A stretch of DNA of 64,000 bases from Rhodopseudomonas palustris HaA2 (GCF_000013365.1 NC_007778.1:1116001-1180000), one strand, 5' to 3'. Positions 35,261 to 44,440 are shown, numbered from the stretch's first letter. Notes: generated from the letters alone by a model not told the origin. Numbers and translations are program-made.

Positions 35261-36781
35261 TCAGCGGCCGCGCGCGTCGACCGGCGCGCCGAGTCGATCG
35301 GGCAGCCGCAACGCCTCGATCTTCGGCTGGATGATGGTTCCGTCGATCAGTTCGAGTCGCCCGCAGCGGTTGAGCGTGTGCAGCTTGCGGCCCGGCCAGC
35401 GCGGCCCCGGGCTGATGACGTGGTGCACCGTCTGCGCGAAATCCGTCGGCGACAGCGCGGTGATCTCCGCGAGGCCGAGCGCGCCGCCATAGCCGTTGGT
35501 GCAGTCCTGCACCGGTCGCCACAGCCGGCCGTTGCGCTGCACGAAATGGCCGGCCGGCCGCGTGCTGGCGCGATCGACCAGCGCCGGCCGCTGCGCGTGC
35601 GGCGTCCATCGTCCGAACAGATCGTCGGCGTGATAGATCGACAGCGTGTCCGAATAGCCGCCGGCGCCGTCGCGGGTGGCGCCGAACATGTAGTGCCGGC
35701 CGTCGTGCCGCACGATCGTCGCATCGGCGAGTTCGACGCCCGACAGCAGCGTCGCGTGCCGCTCCCAGCGATCCGGAAACCGCACGCATCGGTAGACATT
35801 CACCTCGTGCCGGGCACTGCTCTCGGGGATCATCCACAATTCGTCGTCGTGCACGATCAGGAACGGATAGGACAGGTGCCATGGCTCCTCGAGCACCGGA
35901 ATCGCCGTGCCGATCGGTCCGTCGTCGCCGAACTCGATCGCCGCGATGGTGCCTTTGCCGACGCGATGGTCGAGGTCCTCGACGAACACGAAGGTGCGGC
36001 CCTTCCAGGTGATCGGAAACGGATCGGCGTAGAACCGGTGGCCGGGGCTCGGCACCGCGCGCCATGCCGGACCGGAGAGGTCGGCGGAATTCCAGATGCC
36101 GGCATCGTCGGTGTGGCGCCATCCGATCCGCCAGTGCGGTGAATAGCAGCACAGCCGGTAGATACTCCGGACGAGATGCGCCGCGAGGCCGCGCAGCACA
36201 TAGGCCGAGGGCGTGCGCAGGCTGCGCCGTCGAACCGAGCCGCGCGGCGCGGTCGCGCGCGGGCCGGCGTCGATCACGCCTTTCAGCAAGGTCGCGGTCC
36301 GCGCCATCACGGCGTCGAGCGCGCCGCCGAGGCCGTCCGCAGTCTCCGCCGAAGGCTTGCCGGACCAGGCGATCGAGCCGCTGACCTCGTCGAGGATCTC
36401 GATCAACGGGAGATCGTCGCCGAGAATGGCGGCGAGCGCCGCATCCTCGCCGGCAACGCCCTCGTATAGCGGACGCAGATAGAGCCGCGCCGCGCAGGTC
36501 GGATCGCGCGGCATCGCGGTGAAATCGATCACGATGTCGGCGCGCTGCGGCGGCCGGCGAGGTTCGTTCGTCAACGCCGGATCGGCATCCGCGCCGCATG
36601 GCCGGCCGCGCCGCAGCAGCATTCGTTCGATCTCGAGCAGCGCTTCGAGCCCCGCCGGCCGGCTCGCATCGGTCCGCACCGGGACGATCTGGACCTCGTG
36701 CCGATCGGCGGCGAGCAGCGCGATCAGATGGCGCAGCCATCGGCGCGGGCGCTGCGCGTCGACGCGGAGCTCAACGATCAC
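35261..36781 (-). CDS. GINT1-N-like beta-propeller protein in EPS locus
   Basis: This 506-residue protein has a C-terminal two-thirds resembling the N-terminal domain of plant glucosamine inositolphosphorylceramide transferase 1. That is a five-bladed propeller with repeated YADPFPITWKGRTFVFVEDL, SYPFLIVHDDELWMIPES and ATIVRHDGRHYMFGAT motifs. The first 190 residues look like a small alpha/beta domain. The GTG at 36781 has AAGGAG at 6-base spacing and overlaps the stop of the glycosyltransferase gene by 11 bp, so I prefer it to an upstream start at 36838. Cytoplasmic. It may bind or modify a sugar substrate. No function is proven. Confidence 0.75.
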   Translation of the reverse strand: MIVELRVDAQRPRRWLRHLIALLAADRHEVQIVPVRTDASRPAGLEALLEIERMLLRRGRPCGADADPALTNEPRRPPQRADIVIDFTAMPRDPTCAARLYLRPLYEGVAGEDAALAAILGDDLPLIEILDEVSGSIAWSGKPSAETADGLGGALDAVMARTATLLKGVIDAGPRATAPRGSVRRRSLRTPSAYVLRGLAAHLVRSIYRLCCYSPHWRIGWRHTDDAGIWNSADLSGPAWRAVPSPGHRFYADPFPITWKGRTFVFVEDLDHRVGKGTIAAIEFGDDGPIGTAIPVLEEPWHLSYPFLIVHDDELWMIPESSARHEVNVYRCVRFPDRWERHATLLSGVELADATIVRHDGRHYMFGATRDGAGGYSDTLSIYHADDLFGRWTPHAQRPALVDRASTRPAGHFVQRNGRLWRPVQDCTNGYGGALGLAEITALSPTDFAQTVHHVISPGPRWPGRKLHTLNRCGRLELIDGTIIQPKIEALRLPDRLGAPVDARGR

Positions 36782-38015
36782 GGCCGGCTCCTTGCCGTCG
36801 CGCTGCCGGCTGCGTTGCGCCCTCGATGATGCGGACATACTCGTCGACCATGGCGTCGACCGCGTAGCGCGACTTCAGCCCGTCGCCGGCGCGGCGGAGC
36901 TGCGCGCGGAGCGCGTCGTCGTCGAGCGCCCGGGCGATCGCGTTCGCCATCGCGGCGGGGTCCGCCGCATCGACGAACAATGCCGCCGGTTCGCCTTGCG
37001 CCGACAGCACTTCGCGCAGCACCGGCAGATCGTTGGCGACCACCGGCACGCCGGCATGGGCGGCCTCGACCGCGGCGAGGCCGAAGGTCTCGGCCAGCGA
37101 GGGAAACACGAACACGTCGAGGCAGGCCAGGAAGTTCGCGACCTGCTCGGGCGAGATCTCGCCGATGAAGGTGATGCGGTCGGACACGCCGAGGCCGTCG
37201 GCGAGTTCGCGCAGGCGCGCCTCGTCGGGGCCCTGGCCCGCCAGCGCGAGGCGCCAGTCCGGCCGCTGCGCCAGCACGCGGATGGCGGCGTCGAGCTGCT
37301 TCAGCGGATGCAGCCGCGCGGCGGAGCCGAGAATGACCGCATCCGGCCTGAGCCCGAATTGCCGGCGCGCGTCCGCCTTCGACATGGTCGCGTGCTTCTG
37401 GTCGAAGCCGTGCGGCACGTGCTGCAGCCGCCTGCGATAGCCGTCGGGATAGCGCGAATAGTCGCGCAGCATGTCGTGCGAGTTGACCGTGATGGTCTCG
37501 AACACGCCGAGCTGGCCCATGATCCGATCGACGCCGCGCAGCCAGGCCGGCATCGTCAATCGCGCCGACACCTGGTTGGCGATCACCGGCGCCGGGCTCG
37601 CCAGCCGCGCGGCGATCCCGCCGATCGCATTGCCGTAATGCTGGAAGGTCAGCACCACGTCGGGCCGAAGCGTCCGGATGCGCGCGTAGAGCGCGCCGAG
37701 AAACCGCAGGAACGACAGCGGATCGCCCGGCCGGCGGGCCGCGCAATACGTCGTCTGCGCCGGCTCGTCGAACGAGCGCGACTGCCGGAAGAAGAACAGA
37801 TTGTGGACGTCGTAGCCGCGCGCGGCGAGCCCGGCGCCGACCAGCCGCGAAATCTCCTGCGCGCCGGCGTTCTCCGCCTGGGTCTGGATCACGACCACGC
37901 GCGTGCGCCGCGCCGGCGCGGCCCCGGCGTCGCGCGCCGGCGTCGGCTGTGGTGACGCTGCATCGGTCTCGCCGATGCGATCGTGCCCGGTCCGGGTGTC
38001 TGTGGTGATCGTCAT
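36771..38015 (-). CDS. Glycosyltransferase family 4
   Basis: This 414-residue GT-B enzyme has an N-domain with QTQAENAGAQEISRLVGAGL and a C-domain with LGSAARLHPLKQLDAAIRVL, ITFIGEIS and FVFPSLAETFGLAAVEAAHAG (the E-x7-E motif that binds the nucleotide-sugar donor). The N-terminal 38 residues are low complexity. ATG at 38015 or GTG at 38019-38021 are both possible. It is probably responsible for adding one sugar of the exopolysaccharide repeat. It overlaps the GINT1-like gene and is divergent from the Wzc-like gene. Confidence 0.9.
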   Translation of the reverse strand: MTITTDTRTGHDRIGETDAASPQPTPARDAGAAPARRTRVVVIQTQAENAGAQEISRLVGAGLAARGYDVHNLFFFRQSRSFDEPAQTTYCAARRPGDPLSFLRFLGALYARIRTLRPDVVLTFQHYGNAIGGIAARLASPAPVIANQVSARLTMPAWLRGVDRIMGQLGVFETITVNSHDMLRDYSRYPDGYRRRLQHVPHGFDQKHATMSKADARRQFGLRPDAVILGSAARLHPLKQLDAAIRVLAQRPDWRLALAGQGPDEARLRELADGLGVSDRITFIGEISPEQVANFLACLDVFVFPSLAETFGLAAVEAAHAGVPVVANDLPVLREVLSAQGEPAALFVDAADPAAMANAIARALDDDALRAQLRRAGDGLKSRYAVDAMVDEYVRIIEGATQPAARRQGAGRDR

Positions 38016-38443
38016 GGTCACAATCTTCAGTACCCGGCCTTCGTTTCCACCGTCGCTATCGTCGCATGCGCGTCGCTGGTTAATGAAGGGTGTACTACGC
38101 GCTCGCCCGTCTGTTTACACGTTTCCGGGCATTTCCGGGATCAGTTCCCACAGAACCGGTTAATGCCGAGGTGCCGGTCACGCCGGCAAATCGGCGCATC
38201 GTGCCGAGGCATTGCGCGGTGTCGATCTGCTCACCACCGTGCCGGCGGCCGTAACCGCCGATTAACCGTAGTTCTTTACTTTGTGGTCAGTGTGCAAGGC
38301 AGCTCAGGCTTCCGGTTCGCCGCGCGCGTCGCTCCGCCGCTCCGCTGCGGCGTCGGGACGCTTGCGGCGCGGGGCCGCGCTTCCATCGTCGGCCGGTGCG
38401 GCCGATGATCCGCGTATGTAGACCAGCGAGTGTGTAACGCATC
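38016..38443. promoter_or_regulatory. Divergent EPS promoter region with helically phased repeats
   Basis: 428 bp between the GT4 gene (-) and the Wzc-like gene (+). Three related 10-bp units run head to tail at 38121-38150 (GTTTCCGGGC, ATTTCCGGGA, TCAGTTCCCA). GGTTAA/TTAACC elements occur at about 38078, 38159 and 38262. The part from 38280 to 38443 is GC-rich leader with no ORF that I support. Confidence 0.5.
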
Positions 38444-40507
38444 ATGTCGCCCAGGCCGTCTTCCCAAACGATCTCCGACGACCGCAATCCCGACGGGATC
38501 GATTTCAGGAACGTCGCCGGCATTCTGGCGCGGCGCAAGACCTGGGTGTTCGGCGTTCCGCTGGCGCTGTGCGCGGTGGTCCTGGCCTATCTCCTGGTCG
38601 CGCAGCCGTCCTACACCGGATGGGCGCAGGTGTTCGTCGATCCGCGCGATCAGTACACGCCGAAGGACGACCCGCTGCAGAATTCGGTGCCGGGCGACGG
38701 CCTGCTGCTGGTCGAGAGCCAGCTCAAGATCATCACCTCGAACGAGGTGCTGAACCGCGTCATCGAGCAGATGAATCTGCAGAACGATCCGGAGTTCAAC
38801 GGCGAGCGGATGGGGCTCGGCCGGCTGGTGAAGGCGCTGATCGGGCTCGGCAAGACCGAGGACCGCGCCCTCGTCACGCTGCGCAATCTGCGCAAGAAGG
38901 TCGCCACCAAGCGGGTCGACCGCTCCTTCGTGATCGACATCATGGCCTCGGCCGACACCGCGCCGCGCGCGGCCGCGCTCGCCAATGCGGTGGCGACCGC
39001 CTATCTCGACGAGCAGGCCGGCGCCAACGCCGCGTTTCAGCGCCGAACCTCGGAAGCGATCTCGGCGCAGCTCGGCAAGCTGCGGCAGGAGGTCAAGCGC
39101 GGCGAGGAAGCCGTCGCCGCCTACAAGGCGGCCAACAATCTGGTCGGCGCGCGCAGCCGGATGGTGAGCGAGCAGCAGCTCGACGAAGCCAACACCCAGC
39201 TCACCAACGCCAAGACCCGGCTGGCCGATGCGCAGGCGCGGGTCCGGCTGATCGAAACCATCGAGCACGGCGACGCCGGCCTCGAGGCGGTGCCCGAGGC
39301 GATGCAGTCGGCCGCGATCGTGCAGTTGCGCGGGCGGCTGGCCGACGCGTCGCGCGAGGAGGCGCAACTCGCGCAGATCGACGGCCCCAATCATCCGGCG
39401 CTGCAGGGCGCGCGGGCGCAGGTGCGTGACGTTCAGGCCGCGATCCAGCGCGAGCTGAAGACGATCGCGCGCTCGGTGCGCAACACCTACGCCAGCGAAC
39501 GCACCAATGTGCAGACCCTGCAGGCCAATTTCGACGCTCTGAAGACGCAGTCGCAGGCCAACGAGAAACTGCTGGTGCCGCTGCGCGAGCTGGAGCGCAA
39601 GGCGGAATCCAGCCGCATCGTCTACGAGAACTTCCTCGCCAAGGCGAAGACCGCCGAGGAGCGGCAGGGCATCGACACCACCAACATCCGGCTGATCTCG
39701 CGCGCCACCACGCCGGAAAACAAGAGCTGGCCGCCGACGCTGATCATGCTGGCCGCCGCGATCTTCGCCGGGCTGACCATCGGCATCGCGCTGGCGCTGG
39801 CGCGCGATCACTTCGAGCGCCCGGACCGTGGACCCGAGCCGGAGGCCGTCGACGAAGTCGATCCTCCCGTCGCGGTCGCGGTCGCGCCCGTCCCGGCGCC
39901 GCGGCCGGTGATGGCGCAGCCCCGCACCGGCCGGCTGAAGGCGCTGAGCGCGGACCTGCTCGCGGCGCCGAAGGGCCACACCATCGTGCTGGTCCAGGTG
40001 CAACGCGCCGCGTGGCTCGACGACGTCGCGCTGCAACTCGCGCGGACCGTGATCGCCGCCGAGATGGACGTGATGCTGGTCGACGCCGATCTGGCGCGGC
40101 ATCACACCACGTCGCGGCTCGGCTTCGACGGTGCGCCCGGCCTGCGTGACGTGATGGCCGGAACCGCCGCGATCAACGAGGTCGTGAAGTTGCACCAGCC
40201 GACCGCGATGCGGATCGTGCCGGTCGGGCTGTCGGCCGTCGGCAATCGCGATCCGCGCGCCCGGCAGGCGCTGCAGTCGGCGGTGCAGCAGCTGCGCGCG
40301 TTCGACCGCGTCATCGTCGACGGCGGCGAGATCGGATCGACCGCGTCCGAATTCGGGCTGTACTACATGGCCGACGAAGTCGTGTTCCTGGCGCAGGGCC
40401 CCGGCGGCAAGAGCGAGGACGCCGCCATCCTGGTCGATCTGCTGCAATTGCGTCAGGTCAAGGCGCGGATCGTGTTCGTCGAGCCGGACGTCGCGGTGGC
40501 GGCATGA
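38444..40507 (+). CDS. Wzc/GumC-like polysaccharide co-polymerase with degenerate kinase domain
   Basis: This 687-residue protein is a chain-length determinant: N-terminal Wzz domain with TM1 at about 34-54, a long periplasmic coiled-coil region (about 60-425; many LRQEVKRGEEAVAAYK-type heptads), TM2 at about 428-450, then a cytoplasmic domain (about 505-687). The cytoplasmic part keeps the Walker A' strand (VMLVDADL, near 543), but the P-loop position reads VQVQRAAWLDDVAL with no GKS/T, and there is no Tyr-rich tail. It is therefore probably not an autophosphorylating BY-kinase. Its ATGA overlap with the polymerase gene supports a joint role in EPS polymerisation and export. Confidence 0.88.
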   Translation: MSPRPSSQTISDDRNPDGIDFRNVAGILARRKTWVFGVPLALCAVVLAYLLVAQPSYTGWAQVFVDPRDQYTPKDDPLQNSVPGDGLLLVESQLKIITSNEVLNRVIEQMNLQNDPEFNGERMGLGRLVKALIGLGKTEDRALVTLRNLRKKVATKRVDRSFVIDIMASADTAPRAAALANAVATAYLDEQAGANAAFQRRTSEAISAQLGKLRQEVKRGEEAVAAYKAANNLVGARSRMVSEQQLDEANTQLTNAKTRLADAQARVRLIETIEHGDAGLEAVPEAMQSAAIVQLRGRLADASREEAQLAQIDGPNHPALQGARAQVRDVQAAIQRELKTIARSVRNTYASERTNVQTLQANFDALKTQSQANEKLLVPLRELERKAESSRIVYENFLAKAKTAEERQGIDTTNIRLISRATTPENKSWPPTLIMLAAAIFAGLTIGIALALARDHFERPDRGPEPEAVDEVDPPVAVAVAPVPAPRPVMAQPRTGRLKALSADLLAAPKGHTIVLVQVQRAAWLDDVALQLARTVIAAEMDVMLVDADLARHHTTSRLGFDGAPGLRDVMAGTAAINEVVKLHQPTAMRIVPVGLSAVGNRDPRARQALQSAVQQLRAFDRVIVDGGEIGSTASEFGLYYMADEVVFLAQGPGGKSEDAAILVDLLQLRQVKARIVFVEPDVAVAA

Positions 40508-41835
40508 CGGCGGGCGGCGCGCCGCATCCGCCGGTCGCGTTCGCGCCTGCGGCCGCGGCCGCGTCCACGATCCGGCTGCGGCTGCCGTTCGCGGCGCCGC
40601 TGGTCCAGAAGATGATGGCGGTCTACATCGTGCTGCTGTTCGTGGTGTCGGCCAACGTACTGGACCTGATCGGCTACGATTACAGCGCGATCGGCGGCTC
40701 GCCGATCACCAAGATCCACGTCTCGACCTATTTCATCGTGCTGCTGTTCGCGGTGTTTCTCGTCACCTATCCGCAGAAGGGCGATCTGGCGCGCTACTAC
40801 CTCGCCACCAAGCTCGGCTCGATCTTCTTCTTCTGCGCCGCCACCTTCGCGGTGATCAACATCGTGGTCGACGGCCGCAACGGCTTCGGCATGTATTTCG
40901 ACACCGACCTGCATCTGTTCCTGTGCGCCATGCTGCTGCCGTTCGTGACGCCGGAGAACATGGACCGGCTGGAGCGCTTCCTGCACTGGTTCTTCCTGGC
41001 CAATGCGGTGCTGGCGGTGGTCGAGCTGGCGATCGGCTTCAACATCTTTCCGCTGATCACCTATTCGCCGGACGGCATGACCACGGTGGAGCCGCGGGCG
41101 ACGGCGTTTCTCAGCCATCCGCTGCACGCCGCCACCATCACCTGCGTCTATATCGTCAGCCTGTTGTGCGGCGCGGGCAGGGACTTGCGGCCGAATCTGC
41201 GGTTGCCGATGATCGGGCTGCAATGCGCCGCCTTGCTGGCGTTCGGCGGGCGCACCGCGTTTCTGCTGACCGGATTGATCATGGCCGGCATGTTGTTGTG
41301 GGGGGCGTTCCGCGCCGCGGCGGGCATGAAAATGTCGCAGCGCGGCCTGATCGTCTGGTTCTCGATCATCCCGGTCGGGATCGCCGCGGTCGCGGTGCTG
41401 GCGGCGATCGGCGCGTTCGATCCGCTGCTCGACCGCTTCACCGAGGACGGCGGCAGCGCCCGCACCCGCTGGCTGATGGTGCCGCTGCTGCTGTCGTTCG
41501 ACTGGGGCGACATGCTGTGGGGCGCGCACACCGAATATGTCAGGTCGCAGGTGTATTCGTTCGGCCTGGAATGGGGCGTCGAAAATCCGTTCATCCAGAT
41601 GAGCGTGTTCCAGGGCGTGGTGATCGCCTCGCTGATCATGCTCGGCATCCTGCTGCTGATCTGGGAGGCGTATCGGCGGATGACCGCGAAGGCGATCTAT
41701 CCGATCGCGGTGTTCTTCTTCCTGTGCAGCACCTTCGGCTCGTTCGCCGGGCGGTTCTTCACCTTCGCGATTTTCCTGGTGGTGGTGGCGACGCTGTTCC
41801 GGCGGACGGATGCGCCGCCCGACTATGTGAGCTGA
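40504..41835 (+). CDS. Wzy-like polysaccharide polymerase
   Basis: This 443-residue polytopic inner-membrane protein has about 11 hydrophobic segments and a large loop between the later helices (about 320-360, DRFTEDGGSARTRW ... GAHTEYVRSQVYS), typical of O-antigen polymerases. Sequence similarity in this family is weak, so the call rests on topology, the SARTRW-type motif and its position between the co-polymerase and GH5 genes. Starts in the stop of the Wzc-like gene (ATGA). Confidence 0.75.
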   Translation: MTAGGAPHPPVAFAPAAAAASTIRLRLPFAAPLVQKMMAVYIVLLFVVSANVLDLIGYDYSAIGGSPITKIHVSTYFIVLLFAVFLVTYPQKGDLARYYLATKLGSIFFFCAATFAVINIVVDGRNGFGMYFDTDLHLFLCAMLLPFVTPENMDRLERFLHWFFLANAVLAVVELAIGFNIFPLITYSPDGMTTVEPRATAFLSHPLHAATITCVYIVSLLCGAGRDLRPNLRLPMIGLQCAALLAFGGRTAFLLTGLIMAGMLLWGAFRAAAGMKMSQRGLIVWFSIIPVGIAAVAVLAAIGAFDPLLDRFTEDGGSARTRWLMVPLLLSFDWGDMLWGAHTEYVRSQVYSFGLEWGVENPFIQMSVFQGVVIASLIMLGILLLIWEAYRRMTAKAIYPIAVFFFLCSTFGSFAGRFFTFAIFLVVVATLFRRTDAPPDYVS

Positions 41836-41845
41836 GGAGCGCGAC

Positions 41846-43168
41846 ATGGACGCCGCGGTGCCGAGCCATCTCGTCGATCCGCCGGCGATCGTCCGGGACG
41901 CCGCCGATCTGCGGCCGGCGGGGCGCGGCGGCCAGTTGCTGCCGCCCGGCTATCTCGGCACGCGGGGCAGCCAGATCGTCGACGTGACCGGCCGGCCGGT
42001 GCGGATCGCCTCGATCGGCTGGAACGGCACCGAGGGCCCGCCCGGCGCAGCACCCTCGGGGATCTGGAAGGTCAGCTACCGGACCGTTCTCGACTCGATC
42101 GTCGCCGCGGGCTTCAACACCGTGCGGATTCCATGGACGGATATCGGCCTCGACACGCCGCTGAACGGCTACAGCGACCGGCTCGGCTGGATCAACACCA
42201 CGCTCAATCCCGACCTGCTGGCATCCGACACGCCCGACGCCAACGGGCGCTATCGCTACGTCACCACGCTGGTGGCGTTTCAGCGCATCGTCGACTACGC
42301 CGGCGACATCGGCCTGAAGGTGATTTTCAATCACCACACCAATCAGGGCACCGCGGGGCAGCAGCGCAACGGGCTGTGGTTCGATCTCGGCCCAGGCACC
42401 GACAACACCGACGGCATCAAGCCGGGCCGGTTCACCGCGCAGGACTTCAAGCAGAACTGGCTGCGGGTGGCGCGGACCTTCGCCGGCAATCCGACCGTGA
42501 TCGGCTACGATCTGCACAACGAGCCCAACGGCGACCGCGGCGCCATCACCTGGGGCGGCGGCGGGCCGACCGACATCAAGGCGATGTGCGAGGACGTCGG
42601 CTCGGCGATCCAGGACGTCAGCCCCGACGTGCTGATCATCTGCGAGGGGCCGGAGACCTACAAGCCGCCGCCGGAATCGTCGGGGATGGACCCGCGCCAC
42701 GCCGCGCCCGCGGGCAATCTCACCGCGGCGGGCGCCAATCCGGTGCGGCTCAAGATCCCGCACAAGCTGGTGTATTCGATCCATGAATATCCGGAGGAGA
42801 TCGCCGACACCAAGCGCTGGGGCATTCCGGAGACCGGCAAGGGCTTCATCGACCGGATGAACACCACCTGGGGCTATCTGGTGCGCGACGACATCGCGCC
42901 GGTGTGGATCGGCGAGATGGGCGCATCATTGCGGACGCCCGAGACGCGCGAATGGGCGCGCAATCTGATCGACTACATGAACGGCAAATACGGCAGCGAG
43001 GGCGGCCCGGCCTTTTCGGGCGATCAGCAGCCGATCAGCGGCAGCTGGTGGCTGATCGGTCCGTCGAACGATCCGCCCTATGGGCTGCAGACGGACTGGG
43101 GCGTCGGCCACTATCGACCGGACCAGATCGCGATCACCGACCAGATGCTGTTTCGGCCGCGCAAGTAG
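41846..43168 (+). CDS. Glycoside hydrolase family 5 (cellulase-like)
   Basis: This 440-residue (beta/alpha)8 glycosidase has GFNTVRIPWTDIGLDTP, IFNHHTNQG, the acid/base Glu226 in DLHNEPNG and the nucleophile Glu357 in WIGEMGAS, both GH5 hallmarks. Unusually, there is no visible signal peptide: the first 40 residues (AAVPSHLVDPPAIV...) are not hydrophobic. Export would need a non-Sec route, or a start further downstream. In EPS operons such enzymes trim or release polymer. It is 10 bp after the polymerase gene. Confidence 0.88.
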   Translation: MDAAVPSHLVDPPAIVRDAADLRPAGRGGQLLPPGYLGTRGSQIVDVTGRPVRIASIGWNGTEGPPGAAPSGIWKVSYRTVLDSIVAAGFNTVRIPWTDIGLDTPLNGYSDRLGWINTTLNPDLLASDTPDANGRYRYVTTLVAFQRIVDYAGDIGLKVIFNHHTNQGTAGQQRNGLWFDLGPGTDNTDGIKPGRFTAQDFKQNWLRVARTFAGNPTVIGYDLHNEPNGDRGAITWGGGGPTDIKAMCEDVGSAIQDVSPDVLIICEGPETYKPPPESSGMDPRHAAPAGNLTAAGANPVRLKIPHKLVYSIHEYPEEIADTKRWGIPETGKGFIDRMNTTWGYLVRDDIAPVWIGEMGASLRTPETREWARNLIDYMNGKYGSEGGPAFSGDQQPISGSWWLIGPSNDPPYGLQTDWGVGHYRPDQIAITDQMLFRPRK

Positions 43169-43392
43169 AGCGCTTCATCGCTTGATTGAAGCAACGCGGC
43201 ATTCTCGCGTCCGGAGTCGTCATCCTGAGAGCCTGCCCCGGACTTGATCCGGGGTGCGAGCGCAGCGAGCCTCGAAGGATGCGGCCAAGGCACCTGCGGC
43301 TCATCCTTCGAGGCCGCTGGGCCGCGCATGGCGCGGCCCAGCGGGCACCTCAGGATGACGGCGGTGATTCCATCAAAACCAGAGCTGCTCTA
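43167..43392. repeat. Dispersed palindromic repeat, copy 4, with a nested hairpin
   Basis: Core 43219-43359 in the orientation of copy 2. Compared with copy 2 it carries 24 extra bases right after GTCATCCTGAG, which form their own hairpin CCCCGGACTTGATCCGGGG. Its left flank begins at the GH5 stop codon. It lies between convergent GH5 and WecG/TagA genes. Confidence 0.88.
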
Positions 43393-43419
43393 GGAAGGTC
43401 GGGCGCTGAATCTGGATCC

Positions 43420-43508
43420 GTCGTGCCCGACCTTGCGCCGGGTATCCACGTCTTTCCAGGGGGCTGGGTCCGAAGACGTGGATGGCCGGGACGAGCCCGG
43501 CCATGACG
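43420..43508. repeat. Inverted repeat between GH5 and WecG genes
   Basis: Perfect 11-bp arms ATCCACGTCTT (43444-43454) and AAGACGTGGAT (43473-43483), followed by GGCCGGGACGAGCCCGGCC. With copy 4 of the dispersed repeat this accounts for nearly all of the 360-bp gap at 43169-43528. Confidence 0.7.
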
Positions 43509-43528
43509 AAATCGATCAATGAACCGGA

Positions 43529-44440
43529 TCACCGCGTTCGCGTCAGCAGCAGATACATCGCGTAAGGGTTGGTCCTGAGATAGCGCATCCCGAGCCGGCG
43601 CGGCTCCAGCGCCATCCGCCACAGCCATTCCAGGCCGACGCGCTGCATCCACAGCGGCGCCCGCGGCTTCGATCCGGACAGGAAATCGAACAGCCCGCCG
43701 GACGTCTTGATGACACCCACGGTGGTCAGGCGATGGCGATGCCGGCCGATGAACAATTGCTCGCGCGGCACCCCCATCGAGATCCAGAGAATGTCGGGGG
43801 CAAGTTCGGCGATCTGCCGGCAGGCGGCGATCTCTTCGGCGTCGTCGGCGAAGTAGCCGTTGCGGCGGCCGACCAGCCGGACCTCGGGATAGTTGGTTGC
43901 GACCCACTCCGCCGCGCGCTGGTTCGAGGTCTCGTCGGCGCCGAGCATGAACATCGTCGCGCCGCGTGCGCCGGCCTCGCGCGCGACATCGTGGAACAGG
44001 TCGGTGGTGGCGACGCGCTCCGGCAGCGGCACGTCGCATTTGAAGCGCGAGACGAAGACGTGCGGCATGCCGTCGGCATGAATCGCATCGGCCTGCAGAA
44101 ACATCGCGTGCTCGGACGGATCGACCGCGCAGCGATAGGTCACTTCGCCGTTGGTCGACGTCATGTAGGCGGGATAGCGCCACAGGCCGCGACGCTTCAG
44201 CGCCTCGTCGACCATCGCGGTCGCGGTCTCGGCGCGATCGGCGACCACGATCGGCAGGCCGCCGATGATGTTGCGCTTCCACTGCGAAAATCGATCGCGC
44301 CGGCGTTCGCCGGTGACGCGACGCTCGTCGAACGGCAGAGCGGCGATCGAGGCGGGGATCGCGAACGGCGCGACGCGGCGATCGGACTCCCGAGGTCGGC
44401 CGGGCGCGGGGGTCGGCAGTCGGCCGCTGACGTCGGACAT
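43529..44440 (-). CDS. WecG/TagA/CpsF family glycosyltransferase
   Basis: This 303-residue GT26 enzyme has the family's YMTSTNGEVTYRCAV, ADAIHADGMPHV, GATMFMLGADE and DILWISMGVPREQLFI motifs, and WLWRMALEPRRLGMRYLRTN at the C-terminus. Enzymes of this family add N-acetylmannosaminuronic acid or similar sugars to lipid-linked intermediates. The N-terminal 45 residues are Arg/Pro rich and probably disordered. It lies downstream of galE, 238 bp away on the same strand, so it may have its own promoter. Confidence 0.88.
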   Translation of the reverse strand: MSDVSGRLPTPAPGRPRESDRRVAPFAIPASIAALPFDERRVTGERRRDRFSQWKRNIIGGLPIVVADRAETATAMVDEALKRRGLWRYPAYMTSTNGEVTYRCAVDPSEHAMFLQADAIHADGMPHVFVSRFKCDVPLPERVATTDLFHDVAREAGARGATMFMLGADETSNQRAAEWVATNYPEVRLVGRRNGYFADDAEEIAACRQIAELAPDILWISMGVPREQLFIGRHRHRLTTVGVIKTSGGLFDFLSGSKPRAPLWMQRVGLEWLWRMALEPRRLGMRYLRTNPYAMYLLLTRTR

